From: Chrysoperla carnea
Lineage: Eukaryota; Arthropoda; Insecta; Neuroptera; Chrysopidae
DNA: 64,000 bases
Direction of reading: 5' to 3'
NCBI RefSeq assembly: GCF_905475395.1
Contig: NC_058341.1
Span: 60,395,501 to 60,459,500, forward strand
The notes below the pieces were generated by a model that had not been told where the DNA came from, searched no databases, and was given only the letters and a program-made list of their open reading frames with translations. The stretch's first letter is position 1, and the number at the start of each line of letters is the position of its first letter. The translations under genes were made by a program, and so were the position numbers. Of this stretch, positions 13,095-24,204 are shown piece by piece.

Positions 13095-13300
13095 TAAGTA
13101 TGTGTTACGGACCCAAGACTGAATGAATCTATGTTGTTCATTTCCGAACTCAATCTCACTTTTCAGATCCTATAAGCACGCTATAACAATTTCAGCTCGG
13201 TATCTCTTTTCGTTTTTGAGTTATTGTGATGGTAGACAGGCGGACGCACATACATTCAAAAATGGACTAATATGAACACCTATAACAAAATTTTTCTTGA
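13095..13300 (+). repeat. Family R internal fragment
   Basis: Carries only the middle of the family: ACGGACCCAAGACTGAATGA, the GAACTCAATCTCACTTTT block, TTTCGTTTTTGAGTTATTGT, GACAGGCGGACG, and a deleted form of the AATGGACTAAT..GAACACCTATA block. Both termini are missing and it is diverged. Confidence 0.7.
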
Positions 13301-13860
13301 AGAATCAAACCCCCTCAAATCCCGATAAGTTATAACTTTTTTGCTTAAGCCTTTTCTAAAAAAGTAGACTTACAAAAAAATTTTTTTAACTGTCGTTGGG
13401 AGTTAAATAAAAATTTGTAGCGTAGGAGCTGCGTTAGTTACGCGAATTCCCTCAAAGATTGAAAAAATAACACTGTTTTTAAAAATCGTATTTTTGCTTA
13501 AAACTGATCAAAAAAACCCAAATATTTTGTGTATTGAAAAAGTTCAAAATTTTGCACTTTACACACCCTCCCACTTTTTGTTTTTCTATCGATTTTTCTC
13601 ATTGACGAACTTGACCAATCAAATACCAAAACCCTTCTTGATAACAAATTTTATTTAAATCGGACTTAAATTGCGACCGCTAGAGAGTTTATAGACGCAT
13701 AAACGTATATAGATTCATATGTAGGTATCTAAATATATATAAATTTTTACGATCGTCATTTTTAACACCTAGTAGGTAGGATCGTTGAAGAGTTAAAGAC
13801 GTATTTTTCAAAATTCCATCAGCAGTACAAAAATCGATTCTGCAATTCAATCATGTTTTA
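13301..13860. other. Gene-free spacer
   Basis: No gene recognised. It is moderately AT-rich, begins with AATCAAACCCCCTCAAATCC, and may be part of an unclassified repeat. Confidence 0.4.
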
Positions 13861-14407
13861 AACAAGTGAAAATAAACAATTGACTGAGTTAACTGTTGAA
13901 ATACCTTGAAAAGACATTGTTGATTACATTGTCGCATTACACATATATACATATCACACATATATAACTGATATTTCCATATAATACATACTATACAGCT
14001 TGCGCCTAATTTGCCACCTCACGGGTAGGTAAACAGTGATGTTTACGAAAAAATATTTCAAACAAAAGTTATTTATTTTTTTATAAGGAACATTTTTCAC
14101 ATTTAAACTTTTGTTCTATCTCTAACGGTTTACAAGACCCACATGACATATGTTGCTCATTTAAGAACTCGACTTTTTACGTTCTGAACACGCTATAAAA
14201 ATTTCAGCTTGACATCTTTTTTCGTTTTTAAGTTATTGTGTTCACAGACGGACAGACGGACAGGCAGAAAATCGCAAATGGACTAATTAAGAGATTTTAT
14301 GAACACCTACACCAAAAATTTTGTTCGTAGCATCAATATTTTTGAGCGCAACAATCTTGAGATTAAACTTAGTATACCTTGTTATATATTACATACATAC
14401 ATGGTAT
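13861..14407 (+). repeat. Family R repeat, near full length
   Basis: Has both termini: AACAAGTGAAAATAAACAAT, then TGACTGAGTTAACTG and AAATACC at the start, and TAAACTTAGTATACCTTG then ACATGGTATC at the end. The internal landmarks are in order (CACCTCACGGGTAGGTAAAC, CTCTAACGGTTTACAAGACC, ACAGACGGACAGACGGACAG, GAGATTTTATGAACACCTAC). No coding potential. Confidence 0.85.
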
Positions 14408-15564
14408 CAAAACTGTAGATAGGTTGAACAAATCAGAAATATTCATAATTCGAAAATTGATAAAATTATATAAAGATAAAAGACTGAAAAAGTTTCAACC
14501 CCATGTACCATTTGAAAAAAAAAAGTTATTTATATTTCAAATCGAGCAAGTTCATAAAGCGAGCAATGACGCGTAAATATGAAATACATTTCAATGAATA
14601 AGGTTTTTTGTCGTTTCAAATTTTTGAACAAATGAATTATTTCACATTCTGCTCTACAAGAATATTTTTTGAGTTAACTGTACCCATATTTTTGAGCATC
14701 CTGTACATGCTTATGTATTTATTGATATGGTAGGAAATGAGTTTTATAATGAAATAAACTACATGTAAAGCTTCATTGTATAACGTACCTACCACAGTAC
14801 AATGGATATATGTATTACATTATATTCATTTGATTGAACTAGGGTTGACTTACTCTTGTGAAAATGTTCATTTTTACACAACAAAAGCACAACAAGAATA
14901 TGTTTCTTAAAGTATAAGAATATATAATACTCCATTCATATTAAGATTAATTTAACGAAGCAAAAAAATCAGTATATGCTACCCGTGACAAGTTGTAGCA
15001 AAAGCGGGGAAAAAATGGTAGGGTATCGGAAAAATCTACAATTATTGAAATCTACAAGTTTTTTTACAATTTACTTAAAAATTATGCCATTTACAGACAA
15101 AGAATTTGAGAAATATTTTTAGAACGAAAAACATTTCAGTCCAATACTTTCCCTCAAAACAAACATGTATTTATCGTTTTTTGTTGACCCTCCAAAATTT
15201 GTCTTTTACTGCGTAGACTAGTCTATATGCATTTTAAGGTAAGGTTAAGAGCAATAAAAATCTTAGCCCGCTCTATCATAAATTATAAAGTACTCCCCAT
15301 TTATAACATATAATTTTATTACAAGCAGTGGCTCTCAAATGAGTTCGCTTGGAATGAAGGATTTTCTTCTTTTCCTTCTGCTGTTGAATTAATTTTCTAA
15401 TTCTACTAATCAAAAATCTCTTTTAAATGTTTTGGGGCAGATTAATATTAAGTGCAGTCGGTGGATTCCGAATTGTGGTGAAATTTTGGCACGAAATTTC
15501 CATTGTGATATTTTACAAAATGGCTTTAAAATACTCATGAATGTAAATTTCGATTCCACATACT
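14408..15564. other. Gene-free spacer
   Basis: No gene recognised. The 65-codon ORF at 14379-14576 begins inside the family R terminus and has no family resemblance. The rest is unassigned. Confidence 0.5.
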
Positions 15565-15814
15565 ACCACTAGTTCGATTTACATCTAGGCATATAAATAT
15601 CACGTGTATGACAGAGTACATGCGTTAAGCAATGCATTAAAGTAAGAGGTATTATAGATATTATATGAAATTGCAAAAGTGACTTGTATCTATTTATGCT
15701 AACAGTTCTTTTGTTGTGTGCCTGCAAATAGCGGGGGGTCAACACATGTATAATACCTTTCACTTAGTCATACTCGTGATATTTATATGCCTAGATGTAA
15801 ATCGAGCTAGTGGT
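15565..15814. repeat. Foldback MITE family A, copy 1
   Basis: Ends are inverted repeats. CCACTAGTTCGATTTACATC at the left pairs with GATGTAAATCGAGCTAGTGG at the right, and the pairing continues inward through TAGGCATATAAATATCACG. The family also contains GAGTACATGCGTTAAGCAAT. Related copies lie at 46735-46940 and 50062-50320. Confidence 0.8.
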
Positions 15815-17704
15815 ATATCTTCCGCTATGTATGAAAAGAATATTTTCCGTTGGTAAAAATAACCATACAAATATTATGATAAAGTTTTTTTTTTTACAAT
15901 AAAGGTATTTGCAATAGACAATATTAATTATGTTAAGTTATTTTGAAGTGTTTATTGGTCTGGTTTCTATAATCTAAAGATGATTAATGAATAATGATTT
16001 TTGCAAAATTATTTCTAACTTTATCAACACCTATAAAAAATTTCCGATGAATAAAAATAAGTCTTCTTTAATTACATGTCAAAAAAATCTGGATTTTGTA
16101 TTCGACGCACATTTTATTTTGTGATAAAAAATGTAAATTAAATTAAAATCAATCGGGTATTGTAACATAAAGCAATATACCGGGTAATTTTATAAAAAGT
16201 TTCCACCATATATTTTTTTCTACCGAAAGGTACTTAGTAGAAGAGGACTAATTGAAGTTGATTAACAGAAAAAAAAACTTTCGATAATTATAAATAAGTG
16301 GTCAACCATATTTAAGATAAAGAATCAGACTAAATGATTCCAATATTAATTATTTCAACAATCCATGCACAATTAAAAAAATAGCTCCTTTTCAAAATAA
16401 ATGCAGCATATATTTATTTGTTTTATATGGGGGTGCAATACTTTGCCGCAAAAAAGTAACTTTTATTTGAGTTTTACAGATCAAGATTTTTTGCACTTAA
16501 TTTTGAACTTTCTCAGCCTTAAAAACCGTTTTATAAGGTGCCAATAACATACATTTTTGTTTCAAAGATAAGAATCTGCAACAAAACCTATGTAATTTTG
16601 TAAAAAAACAAAATTTGAAACGTAAGGACGCTTCCGTATAAAAAAATCTGTATACTGTATCTAATATCTGTTTGTCATTAATTTTCGAAATTTATGGTTG
16701 GAAACTTTTTAAAAATCACTGTGTATACAAAATGATTTAATAAAATAAAAAAGAGAACACATACTATTGTCTCTCTGGTTTTAACTAAACTTGCCATACC
16801 ATATACGATACTAAACCATGCCATAGCGATTCGCATTGATTATTATTCGAGGTGAGTATTGTAATCCACATTGTTTAAAATGTTTGTAAATTTCAATAAA
16901 TGATTGACATTATAAAAAAAAAGCCGCTGTCTTTTTTTTTTGTGGGTGAGTTTGGCTTTGCTTTTTATAATAAATATATATTTATGAATTTATATTAAAA
17001 ACAATCCGGGGAGACTGTGACTCTGATTGTAGCCGAATCAATAACTTGTTTAGGAAAATAATTTAATTTGCTCGAAACGATATCAATATAAATATTTCCA
17101 TATTTAATGTAAATTAGTCCTTATAGTTTAATAATCAATTAGTTAATAAGCATATCAACGTAATATCATAGCATACGTACTTTCTGATTCGCTATATTAT
17201 GTCGGCGAGTAACGCCAAGTGTCCATAAAACTTTCGAGGTCCATTTTGTTCAAAACTACATATTATGATAATAATAATAATAATAATTTTATTGAAAAAG
17301 ACTTCTACAACAAAATTATACAAAATGTCAAAGGGTACAATTAGAAAAATAAATAGTATGGAGCTATTTCAGCTAAATAATCTTTTAATTTAATTTTAAA
17401 CTGATTTAGTCTAATATAAATATTATCGAAGATAATAATAAATGAGAACTCTAGGATATGTCGAAATATATTTCACCAAGTAGTCATCATCAGTAAGAAT
17501 TAGCTAGTGAATGTTAATCTTTGCTAATTTGGTGGCGGACTGCACAATGTTACTTTTGTGTATTTACAATTTATACTGTTCACAGTATCTGTCAAATTGT
17601 AGTATCAGTGGCGCTAGCCAATCAACTTCTATCAGTTGACTAGTGCTGGCCAATGAGCGTGATACTTGTGCGCAAGCCCATTCGAGTATTTTTTGACGTT
17701 ACAA
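15815..17704. other. Gene-free stretch with (TAA)n
   Basis: No gene recognised. A short TAA microsatellite lies at about 17265-17290. The block 17560-17690 is less AT-rich and contains a partly self-complementary stretch (TGGCGCTAGCCAATCAACTT near TAGTGCTGGCCAATGAGC). Function unknown. Confidence 0.5.
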
Positions 17705-17951
17705 CAAAAGTTTTAATGATAAAAATTTTCCTTATAAAAAAATTAACAAATTTGTTTGAAACATTTTTTCGTAAACACCACTGTGTACCCGTGAGTGCGC
17801 GAAGATAGGCGGAAATTTTATTGTATCTATTATATAGGAATATCAGTTATGTGTGTGGCATGTATGTATGTGTAATGTGATAGAGTAATCAACACTGTCT
17901 GTACATGGTATTTAAACAAATAACTGAGTCAGTTGTTTGCTTTCACTTGTT
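17705..17951 (-). repeat. Family R repeat, 5' part only
   Basis: Minus-orientation copy ending with the family's 5' terminal signature (AACTGAGTCAGTTGTTTGCT, then TTCACTTGTTTA, near 17925-17951). The half carrying the GGACGGAC and TTAGTATACC landmarks is missing. Confidence 0.75.
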
Positions 17952-18312
17952 TAACTTTTTAATATCTTATAAATTGTATATTTGATTGAATAAAGAGATC
18001 GTTATATCTATTATAAATAGTAATATGGGAATAACTGTGATATGATAATAATGATATTATCATGATAAATTATCTCAAAGGACCTATACATAAGAAAATA
18101 ATGTATATTACATATATTCATACATAGACCTACCTACATATATCTTCAAATGTACTGAACGGAAAAGAAAATTGAACACAAATTTATAAAATGTATTAAA
18201 AACATCTCTAGTGGTTCAATGTCAGTATGTCACTATGAATTTTGTGAGGAAAAAGCATTCACGTGTTTAGTCACAATTGTGCAAACTAGAGCATAATCGT
18301 ACTCTTTTTGTA

Positions 18313-18540
18313 TATACAGGCTTATTCACGCTACACGACACGGGAGATAATGGGCTTGATTTTAAACGCTAAACGGCTTGATTTTAATATAGTTTTCTTT
18401 TAGAGATAGCTGGAGTGCTAATGATTGTACATTTTAAAATCATTTTCGTAATTAACACCGGAAAAGCGGAATATATCAAACTTTTTTTTTTAGATTTAAA
18501 ATCCTGTTTATTATTTCATTTTCGGGTTCTACGATCAAAT
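18313..18540 (+). repeat. Dispersed repeat B, copy 1 (pair with 21658-21895)
   Basis: Shares with 21658-21895 the ordered blocks TATACAGG.T..TTCACGCTA, ACGACACG, CTAAACGGC, TAGCTGGAG, GACCGGAAAA-like, TATCAAA.TTTTTTTT and TTTCGGGTTCTACGATCAAA. It abuts foldback element 2, as if it were one edge of a larger composite. Class unknown. Confidence 0.65.
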
Positions 18541-19175
18541 ACTCCAATCATCAAAGGGTTTCACCTCGGAATCTAACGGAATAAACTAATTTTTTGTACA
18601 AACTTTTATTTTGATAGTACAAATGTTCGATATTCAAGGTCAAAGGTATCGAAAATCGTTTTTTTTTTTAAATATCTCGTTTCTCTTGTGTTCAATCGTG
18701 TTAGCATTTATTATAAAAGTCGTAGAGGATAAAATTTTCTACAAGTTTTGCTTGAAATTTTTTTTTTGTATGTTGAACCGGTTTTGAAATAGACGGCACA
18801 GAAGGTGTTGCGCTCAGCTTAACGTTCTTTTGTTCTGGGTCAATATTTACAAATAACAATGGTATTAAATAATCATTTAAGTAATATTTAATGAATAATT
18901 ATGGGAAAAAACCGCATAATAGACAGGGATTTGCAATTGACCTTATCTATTATACAGTTTTTTCACTTAATTATCGATTAAATATTACTTAAATAATTAT
19001 TTAATACCATATATTTATAAATATTGACCCTACACTAAGGTATATATAGCTCAGTGCACCATCTTCTGCTTCCTCTATTTCAAAAACGGTCCAACGTATA
19101 AAAAAAGTTCAGACAAACATTTCAGCGATACGTACCTCAGTGTAGGGCCAATATTTATAAATATATGGTATTAAA
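18541..19175. repeat. Foldback element 2, related to foldback 1
   Basis: The left arm starts ACTCCAATCATCAAAGGGTT, as in foldback 1. The axis near 18935 is marked by AACCGCATAATAGACAGG against CTATTATACAGTTTTTTCAC. The right arm stops early (about 19105) and is followed by a short extra arm fragment (CAGTGTAGGGCCAATATTTA near 19139). Arms are about 80-90% complementary by eye. It appears to be a partly deleted copy. Confidence 0.75.
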
Positions 19176-19744
19176 AATTTATTTTAAAAACGAAATAATA
19201 AATAAAGTAATTGATTATTTGACTTTCTTCATTGTTCAGTATATTAAAATTTTATGTTTGTATAGGTTATAGTTATACAATATAATAATAGATACAAATT
19301 ATATATTAAATCATAAATAATAATTATATGCTATAAGATACCATACTACAATACAATTATAATATCAACTATAAATTATATTATTGTATATATATATAAT
19401 CACAAATTCATATTACAAATAAAATAATAAGTAGAGAGTTTAGTACCAACGATCAAAATTCACATTTACGCGTTTTTATTCTCTGTATATACAGGCGCAG
19501 ATCCAGCCCTCAAAGAAGGTGATTCGGAGTATGAACTCGCTGATGGTGGATATAGGGCATTCTTACAAAGAAGATATACAAAAGATTTTCAAAATATATG
19601 ACGCCCTGGCAAAGATTTAGTACATTTTATTTGCCAACGTGGACAAAGGCGTGGGGTGAACACTAGTAAATAAACTAGCTAAAAGTATAACTTTGTAATG
19701 GCTCGCGAATGGTATCATATAAAATATATATTTCTAAAATAAAA

Positions 19745-20137
19745 TTATACTTCAATTATTGACAAATATTTTTTATTTAATTGTTCTTCATTAAACGTTA
19801 ATTTCTTTAAAACATCAGGTTGTAAACCATGATCCATGTTATTATCCGCTGTGAAAATATTCAATTCATTTTTTATTTTAAATTTATGACAAATACAACA
19901 AAACCCATCTTTATTAATTTGTAAATCAAATAAACGACGATGACATACATTACATACTTCAAAATTCAAATTCTTTTGAGCAATCTTAAAATTTTCTGCA
20001 TACATTTTAAAATTAATATCATCTTGATAAAGATATAATTCTTCTTGATCTTGTTTTCGTCGTTTCCGATGATCACGCATTAATGATCGATTACGATCAC
20101 GCTCTTTACGACCCGCCAACGTACGACGTCGTGCCAT
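19745..20137 (-). CDS. Intact 130-aa ORF, Helitron-type N-terminal domain (DUF6570-like)
   Basis: Uninterrupted ATG-to-stop ORF, unusual in this decayed window. Residues 1-28 are strongly basic (MARRRTLAGRKERDRNR, then RKRRK), like the arginine-rich start of many transposon proteins. Residues about 62-89 hold two cysteine pairs, CNVCHRRLF and CCICHKF, suggesting a zinc-binding knuckle. The C-terminal part reads LQPDVLKKLTFNEEQL, which resembles the conserved leucine-rich LT..EE.LIAR segment that follows the cysteine motif in Helitron-encoded replicase/helicase proteins (family knowledge, recalled not searched). The Rep and helicase domains are absent. It lies inside the hAT element, downstream of and co-oriented with the broken hAT transposase. 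It could be a captured fragment, a nested insertion relic or a retained small protein; expression is unknown. Confidence 0.6.
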   Translation of the reverse strand: MARRRTLAGRKERDRNRSLMRDHRKRRKQDQEELYLYQDDINFKMYAENFKIAQKNLNFEVCNVCHRRLFDLQINKDGFCCICHKFKIKNELNIFTADNNMDHGLQPDVLKKLTFNEEQLNKKYLSIIEV

Positions 20138-20817
20138 TTTATTACTAAAATTACAATTAATAAATAACTTTAAAATTATAATAACTACAATTAAAATTTT
20201 TTCATTACTTGTATTAATATTACTTAAATTTTTAAGTAATTCTACTGTAGAACTTCAAAAATTAATTGTTTGTTTTGTTATCACGTTTTTTGTATTTTTC
20301 ATTATGAAGTTTTTTAATACTTGAAAGAATCTACAAATGGCCACTCAATTAAAATTAAAATTAAATGTAGCCAATTATATATTAGTATCAGATGTAGCTC
20401 ACAGATGGTGCCACTGTCTCTGCATATATATAGATTGCATACATACATGTAATAAATAAAAAAATACTGTTGTTTTTTATTATTTATTATTTATATAATT
20501 TTTTCTAAAAATAATGATTGATAGCATATCTAGACATAAATATGGAACTACAACATTTCATTTCATGTCTAAATCTTTTGTATTTTTTTTGTAAAGTTTA
20601 CCACCAAAAAGTTACATTTTAGCCTAGTAGATAAACCTGTAACATGTTAGTTTATTCGCTTACAAAAATTATAAAAGTAAATGTGTGTTTAGTTGCACAT
20701 CACAGTGTCTTCATATTTATCTGTTATTATTTATTAACTTCAAATTCAAAGCTAGTATACATTTTACATTAAATAATTTTATTTAGTCCCTAGTTAAATA
20801 ACAAATTCAACTTCCGT

Positions 20818-21300
20818 TTTTTTTTTCCGCCTTATCGTTGATAATGCCATTGACATCGATATCCTGATGTTTAAGAGAGTTAGCCCTGACTAATCTTTCC
20901 TGTTTTATTGAGACACGCAACCAAGATTTTATACCGCGAAGTATAGAAAATGATCCCTCTGCGGTAGCTACGCTCTCTGAAAGAATTGTTAGTATGTGTA
21001 AGAATTTATATTAGGGTACAAATCTTGGTCGCATGCTTCGATGAGATGAGCTACCGACTTTGGTATGGTAAATATGGTAAATAGTTTTCACATTCAGTTT
21101 TCCATTTGACCATCCGAAGTCGGTATTCATTGATAACAGTAAGTTAATTCCCTATCATTAATGAATCGCCGGTACATCGTAACCACTTTTTCACTGCTTG
21201 GATATCGATATTCAAATCCCTGACACCAACATTTGGTTCAAGTAGTAAAATTCCCAACTGAAATTGGTCGAGTACCTCGAATTTTTAACCAAAATAAATG
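20818..21300 (-). pseudogene. hAT transposase C-terminus, broken
   Basis: Reading the minus strand from about 20980 down to 20818 gives roughly 52 codons without a stop. They contain VATAEGSFSILRGIKSWLR, then IKQERLVRANSL, then a DIDVNGIINDKAEKK tail. This is the hAT dimerisation region, whose usual core is (A/S)AERSFS.LR.IK..LR....QERL; here the usual ER is EG. Upstream, in another frame, HLIEACDQDLYPNI matches the segment that normally precedes it, so there is a frameshift between about 20990 and 21030, and in-frame stops occur further upstream. The N-terminal zinc finger and the catalytic aspartates were not found. It is a non-functional remnant of the transposase that presumably mobilised the surrounding element. 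Confidence 0.82.
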
Positions 21301-21657
21301 TTTCCCCCAAAATTAGCAGATGGGGGTTTGGTATAAAATTAGGAACAAAAGACTAACTATTTGAAGAGATTTATTTATTTATTTTTTTTTAATTTTTATA
21401 TTATTAGTCTACTAAGGTGATGGGAAGGCCCATCCTGCCCATATGGGCGGATCCGCCACTGTGTATATATGAAATATATTAGAGTATTTTCGACTCCAAG
21501 AAACTATAGGTGGCATTTTAATGACGGTTGAAGAGGCTTAAACATTTGTCTTCATAGTATAATGAAACAAAAAACCACAGAACATAAAATCTATTTTATA
21601 TCATTCAACTCTAATTCGTAAGTCAATTAGTAGAAATTCCCTTTTATTTGCCATTTA

Positions 21658-21895
21658 ATTATACAGGGTTGATCACGCTATACGACACGAAAGTTTATGG
21701 CTAAACGGCATGAATTTAACACAATTTTCTTTCAAGTCTAGCTGGAGGGTTATAGACTGTACATTTAAAAATTTTTTTTCGTAATACTCAGGGTGACCGG
21801 AAAAACGCGGAATGTATCAAAGTTTTTTTTAAATGGAACATTCTGTTTATTATTATTTTATTTTCAGGTTCTATGATCAAAATAAAGGTGTTTTT
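21658..21895 (+). repeat. Dispersed repeat B, copy 2
   Basis: Begins TATACAGGGTTGATCACGCT and ends near TTCAGGTTCTATGATCAAAA. The order of blocks is the same as at 18313-18540. Here it continues into AATAAAGGTGTTTTTCATTC, which the other copy lacks because foldback 2 begins there. Confidence 0.65.
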
Positions 21896-22309
21896 CATTC
21901 AGGTTTACCTCTTTTAAACTTCACGGTTTTCGAAATATTATATCAGTTTTTGAAACCAAATTTAAGTTGGAGGCTACTTAACGATTGAGTTTCTTGTCGC
22001 AACTGTGGATAATTAAATTTACAGGTTGTCTTAAAATTATGACTAAAGAATTACAAGTTTTAAACAATAATAACTTGATTAACTTAAATACAACACATGG
22101 TTTATTTCAACAGCAAATGTAAACTATAACTGTTAACTATCAAATACGATCAACATTCCTATAGCTTATACTGTGTACGTTTTCATGAAAAACGCACAAT
22201 TTTAGATTCGAAGTGATTTTAATAAAACTTTTGGTATAAATGTTTATGAAATCACCTTATTAATCCATTTTTGTTCATCCGTTCGAAAAAATGAACGATA
22301 AAATATTAT

Positions 22310-22622
22310 TATTTTATCGTTCAAAGTTGGCTGAAAAAATGATTAATCATATAAGTTATCCTTTTTAATTGGATATGTTTATATCAAAAAATCTAGAGAG
22401 TGTGATAAAAAACTATCTTAAATATTTAGACAATCTTATAGTTTATAATAATACCATAATAATATAAGATTGCCGATTATATAAAAACAAAATTTTAATT
22501 TAATTATTAAAATTTTAAGCATTACTTGCACACATATTATATATTTTTGTATCTAGTTTTTGCGTGATATTGTAAAGCTAAAATAACACATTATTTGACT
22601 ACAAAGCATGTATTTGGTTTAT
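22310..22622 (+). repeat. Dispersed segment C, copy 1 (pair with 30290-30735)
   Basis: Closely matches 30290-30680: TTTTATCGTTCAAA, TTGGCTGAAAAAATGAT, GAGAGTGTGATAAAAAACTA, AAGTTTATAATAATACC-like, and ACAAAGCATGTATTTGGTTT. The homology resumes beyond the foldback at 23425 with TGTACCGTGCAA..AACCAAAACT. Class unknown. A small family R fragment (TATGAAATCACCTTATTAAT) precedes it near 22240-22285. Confidence 0.8.
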
Positions 22623-23426
22623 ATACAGGGCGTTCTGTAATTAACTGCAGATCGTGGGTCTACAGAATAAGCTCACAAAGACGAAGGAAAAAGTTATTTA
22701 TCAATTTTGGATCTGAGCCCTAATTTGGGCGCTACAGGTATGTAAAAAATTGATAAATTGGTAAATTCACTGACTATCATTCGTAACCAGTAGCCAATGA
22801 TAATCAGTAGATATTAGTAAATGTCATTTAATAATATTCAACTAAAGAAGGAATATGAACTGATATCAATTGGATTATATTATTTTGAAAAAACATTAAA
22901 AAAAAACTATTATATTATTTCATTGGTTTCATTTGGTCAATTCCCACTTTTTTTTTTATATTATATTTTTGCAAAAAAACATTAGATTATTAGTAAAAAA
23001 ACAAATAACATCACAGAAGGAGTATTTTTAATTTAACGTAATAATTTTTAATAACTAATAATCTAATGTATTTTTGGAAAAATATAATAATAATAATAAA
23101 AAGTGGGAATTGACCAAACCAATGAAATAATACAATAGTTTTTTTTTAAATGATTTTTTCAAAATAATATAATCCAATTGAAATCAGTTCATATTCCTTC
23201 TTTAGTTGAATATTATTAAATGACATTTACTAATATCTACTGATTATCATTGGCTACTGGTTACGAATGATAGTCAGTGAATTTACCAATTTATCAATTT
23301 TTTACATACCTGTAGCGCCCAAATTAGGGCTCAGATCCAAAATTGGTAAATAACTTTTTCCTTCGTCTTTGTGAGTTTATTCTGTAGGCCCACGATCTGC
23401 AGTTAATAACAGAACGTCCTGTATAT
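22621..23426. mobile_element. Foldback MITE 3, ~800 bp, nearly perfect arms
   Basis: Two arms of about 370-380 bp face each other across a short core near 23010-23035. TATACAGGGCGTTCTGT at 22622 mirrors the end ACAGAACGTCCTGTATA at 23409-23425. Internally AGACGAAGGAAAAAGTTATT mirrors AATAACTTTTTCCTTCGTCT, and GTAACCAGTAGCCAATGATA mirrors its complement. Mismatches are rare. The paralogous segment at 30290-30735 lacks the element, giving an empty site consistent with a TA or TATA target duplication. No ORF was found, so it must have been moved in trans. A 57436-57500 fragment shares its terminus. Confidence 0.88.
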
Positions 23427-23429
23427 GTA

Positions 23430-24204
23430 CCGTGCAAAAAACCAAAACTTTTTTACAATACTGTAGGGAAATAAACACCTTAAAGTTAGAGCTTAAAAAT
23501 TTTCATCGAATGTAAATATATATCGCAATACAATGTGGAAAACACTCTTATTGAATTTATTTTATACACATCATCATAATAACTGTAGCCAATATCTTGT
23601 TCATTGAAATAATAATAATAAGTATTTGTGTTTGTAATAAAATTTGATTTGAAAATAAATACATACTTTGTGCAATGAAATAAACAAACATACAAACAAA
23701 CAAAATCTTATTATATTGTTATGTACAAACATACAAACATACATAATAGATAATATACAAACGTTATATGGTTGTTTGTTGCGTTATCGTAACACTTGAC
23801 GTGTTATTATTTTAACTTCATATCTACATGTACGTACGTACTACAAGTCTACAGATGATGTTCTTAAATGTTATCATTGTGGTCTTATATTTGTAAATAC
23901 TATATCATTGTGTTACAAAAGTATCCAAGTTTTAAAGTCAAATTTTGGTGCCATAATGATCACGACGAATAACTTCGTCCGAACAGCTGTTTTACGTTAG
24001 CAAAATTATGTACGCTTGGACGTTTCGATACCAAAACGAATGTGTTAACAAAAAAAACTCAAATTTTGTGTGTCAATTAATGAGTATTTTATACGCATTC
24101 GGTATAAATTTCAAGTCGATTCTCTGTACGGTTTAGAAGAACTTAATTATTAAAAAACAGTCTTTTTACATGATGGTATATGAAGAAGTCGTAAAAATTG
24201 TTTG
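23430..24204. other. Gene-free spacer
   Basis: No gene recognised. It is AT-rich with clustered ACAAACATACAAACA microsatellite-like sequence near 23685-23765. The ORF at 23486-23695 has no motif and is treated as chance. Confidence 0.5.

Larger units (their letters stand above)
19484..21469. mobile_element. hAT element with 8-bp target duplication, 1970 bp
   Basis: The element body is 19492-21461. It starts CAGGCGCAGATCCAGCCC and ends GGGCGGATCCGCCACTG, so the termini are imperfect inverted repeats with the hAT-type CAG..GCGGATCC pattern. Both flanks carry the same 8 bases, TGTATATA (19484-19491 and 21462-21469), the target-duplication length of hAT transposases. Inside, on the minus strand, are a decayed hAT transposase C-terminus (about 20818-21300) and, further downstream, an intact 130-codon ORF (19745-20137). 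The region 20140-20815 between them is AT-rich and unassigned. The class is supported independently by the termini, the duplication and the transposase motif. Confidence 0.88.
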
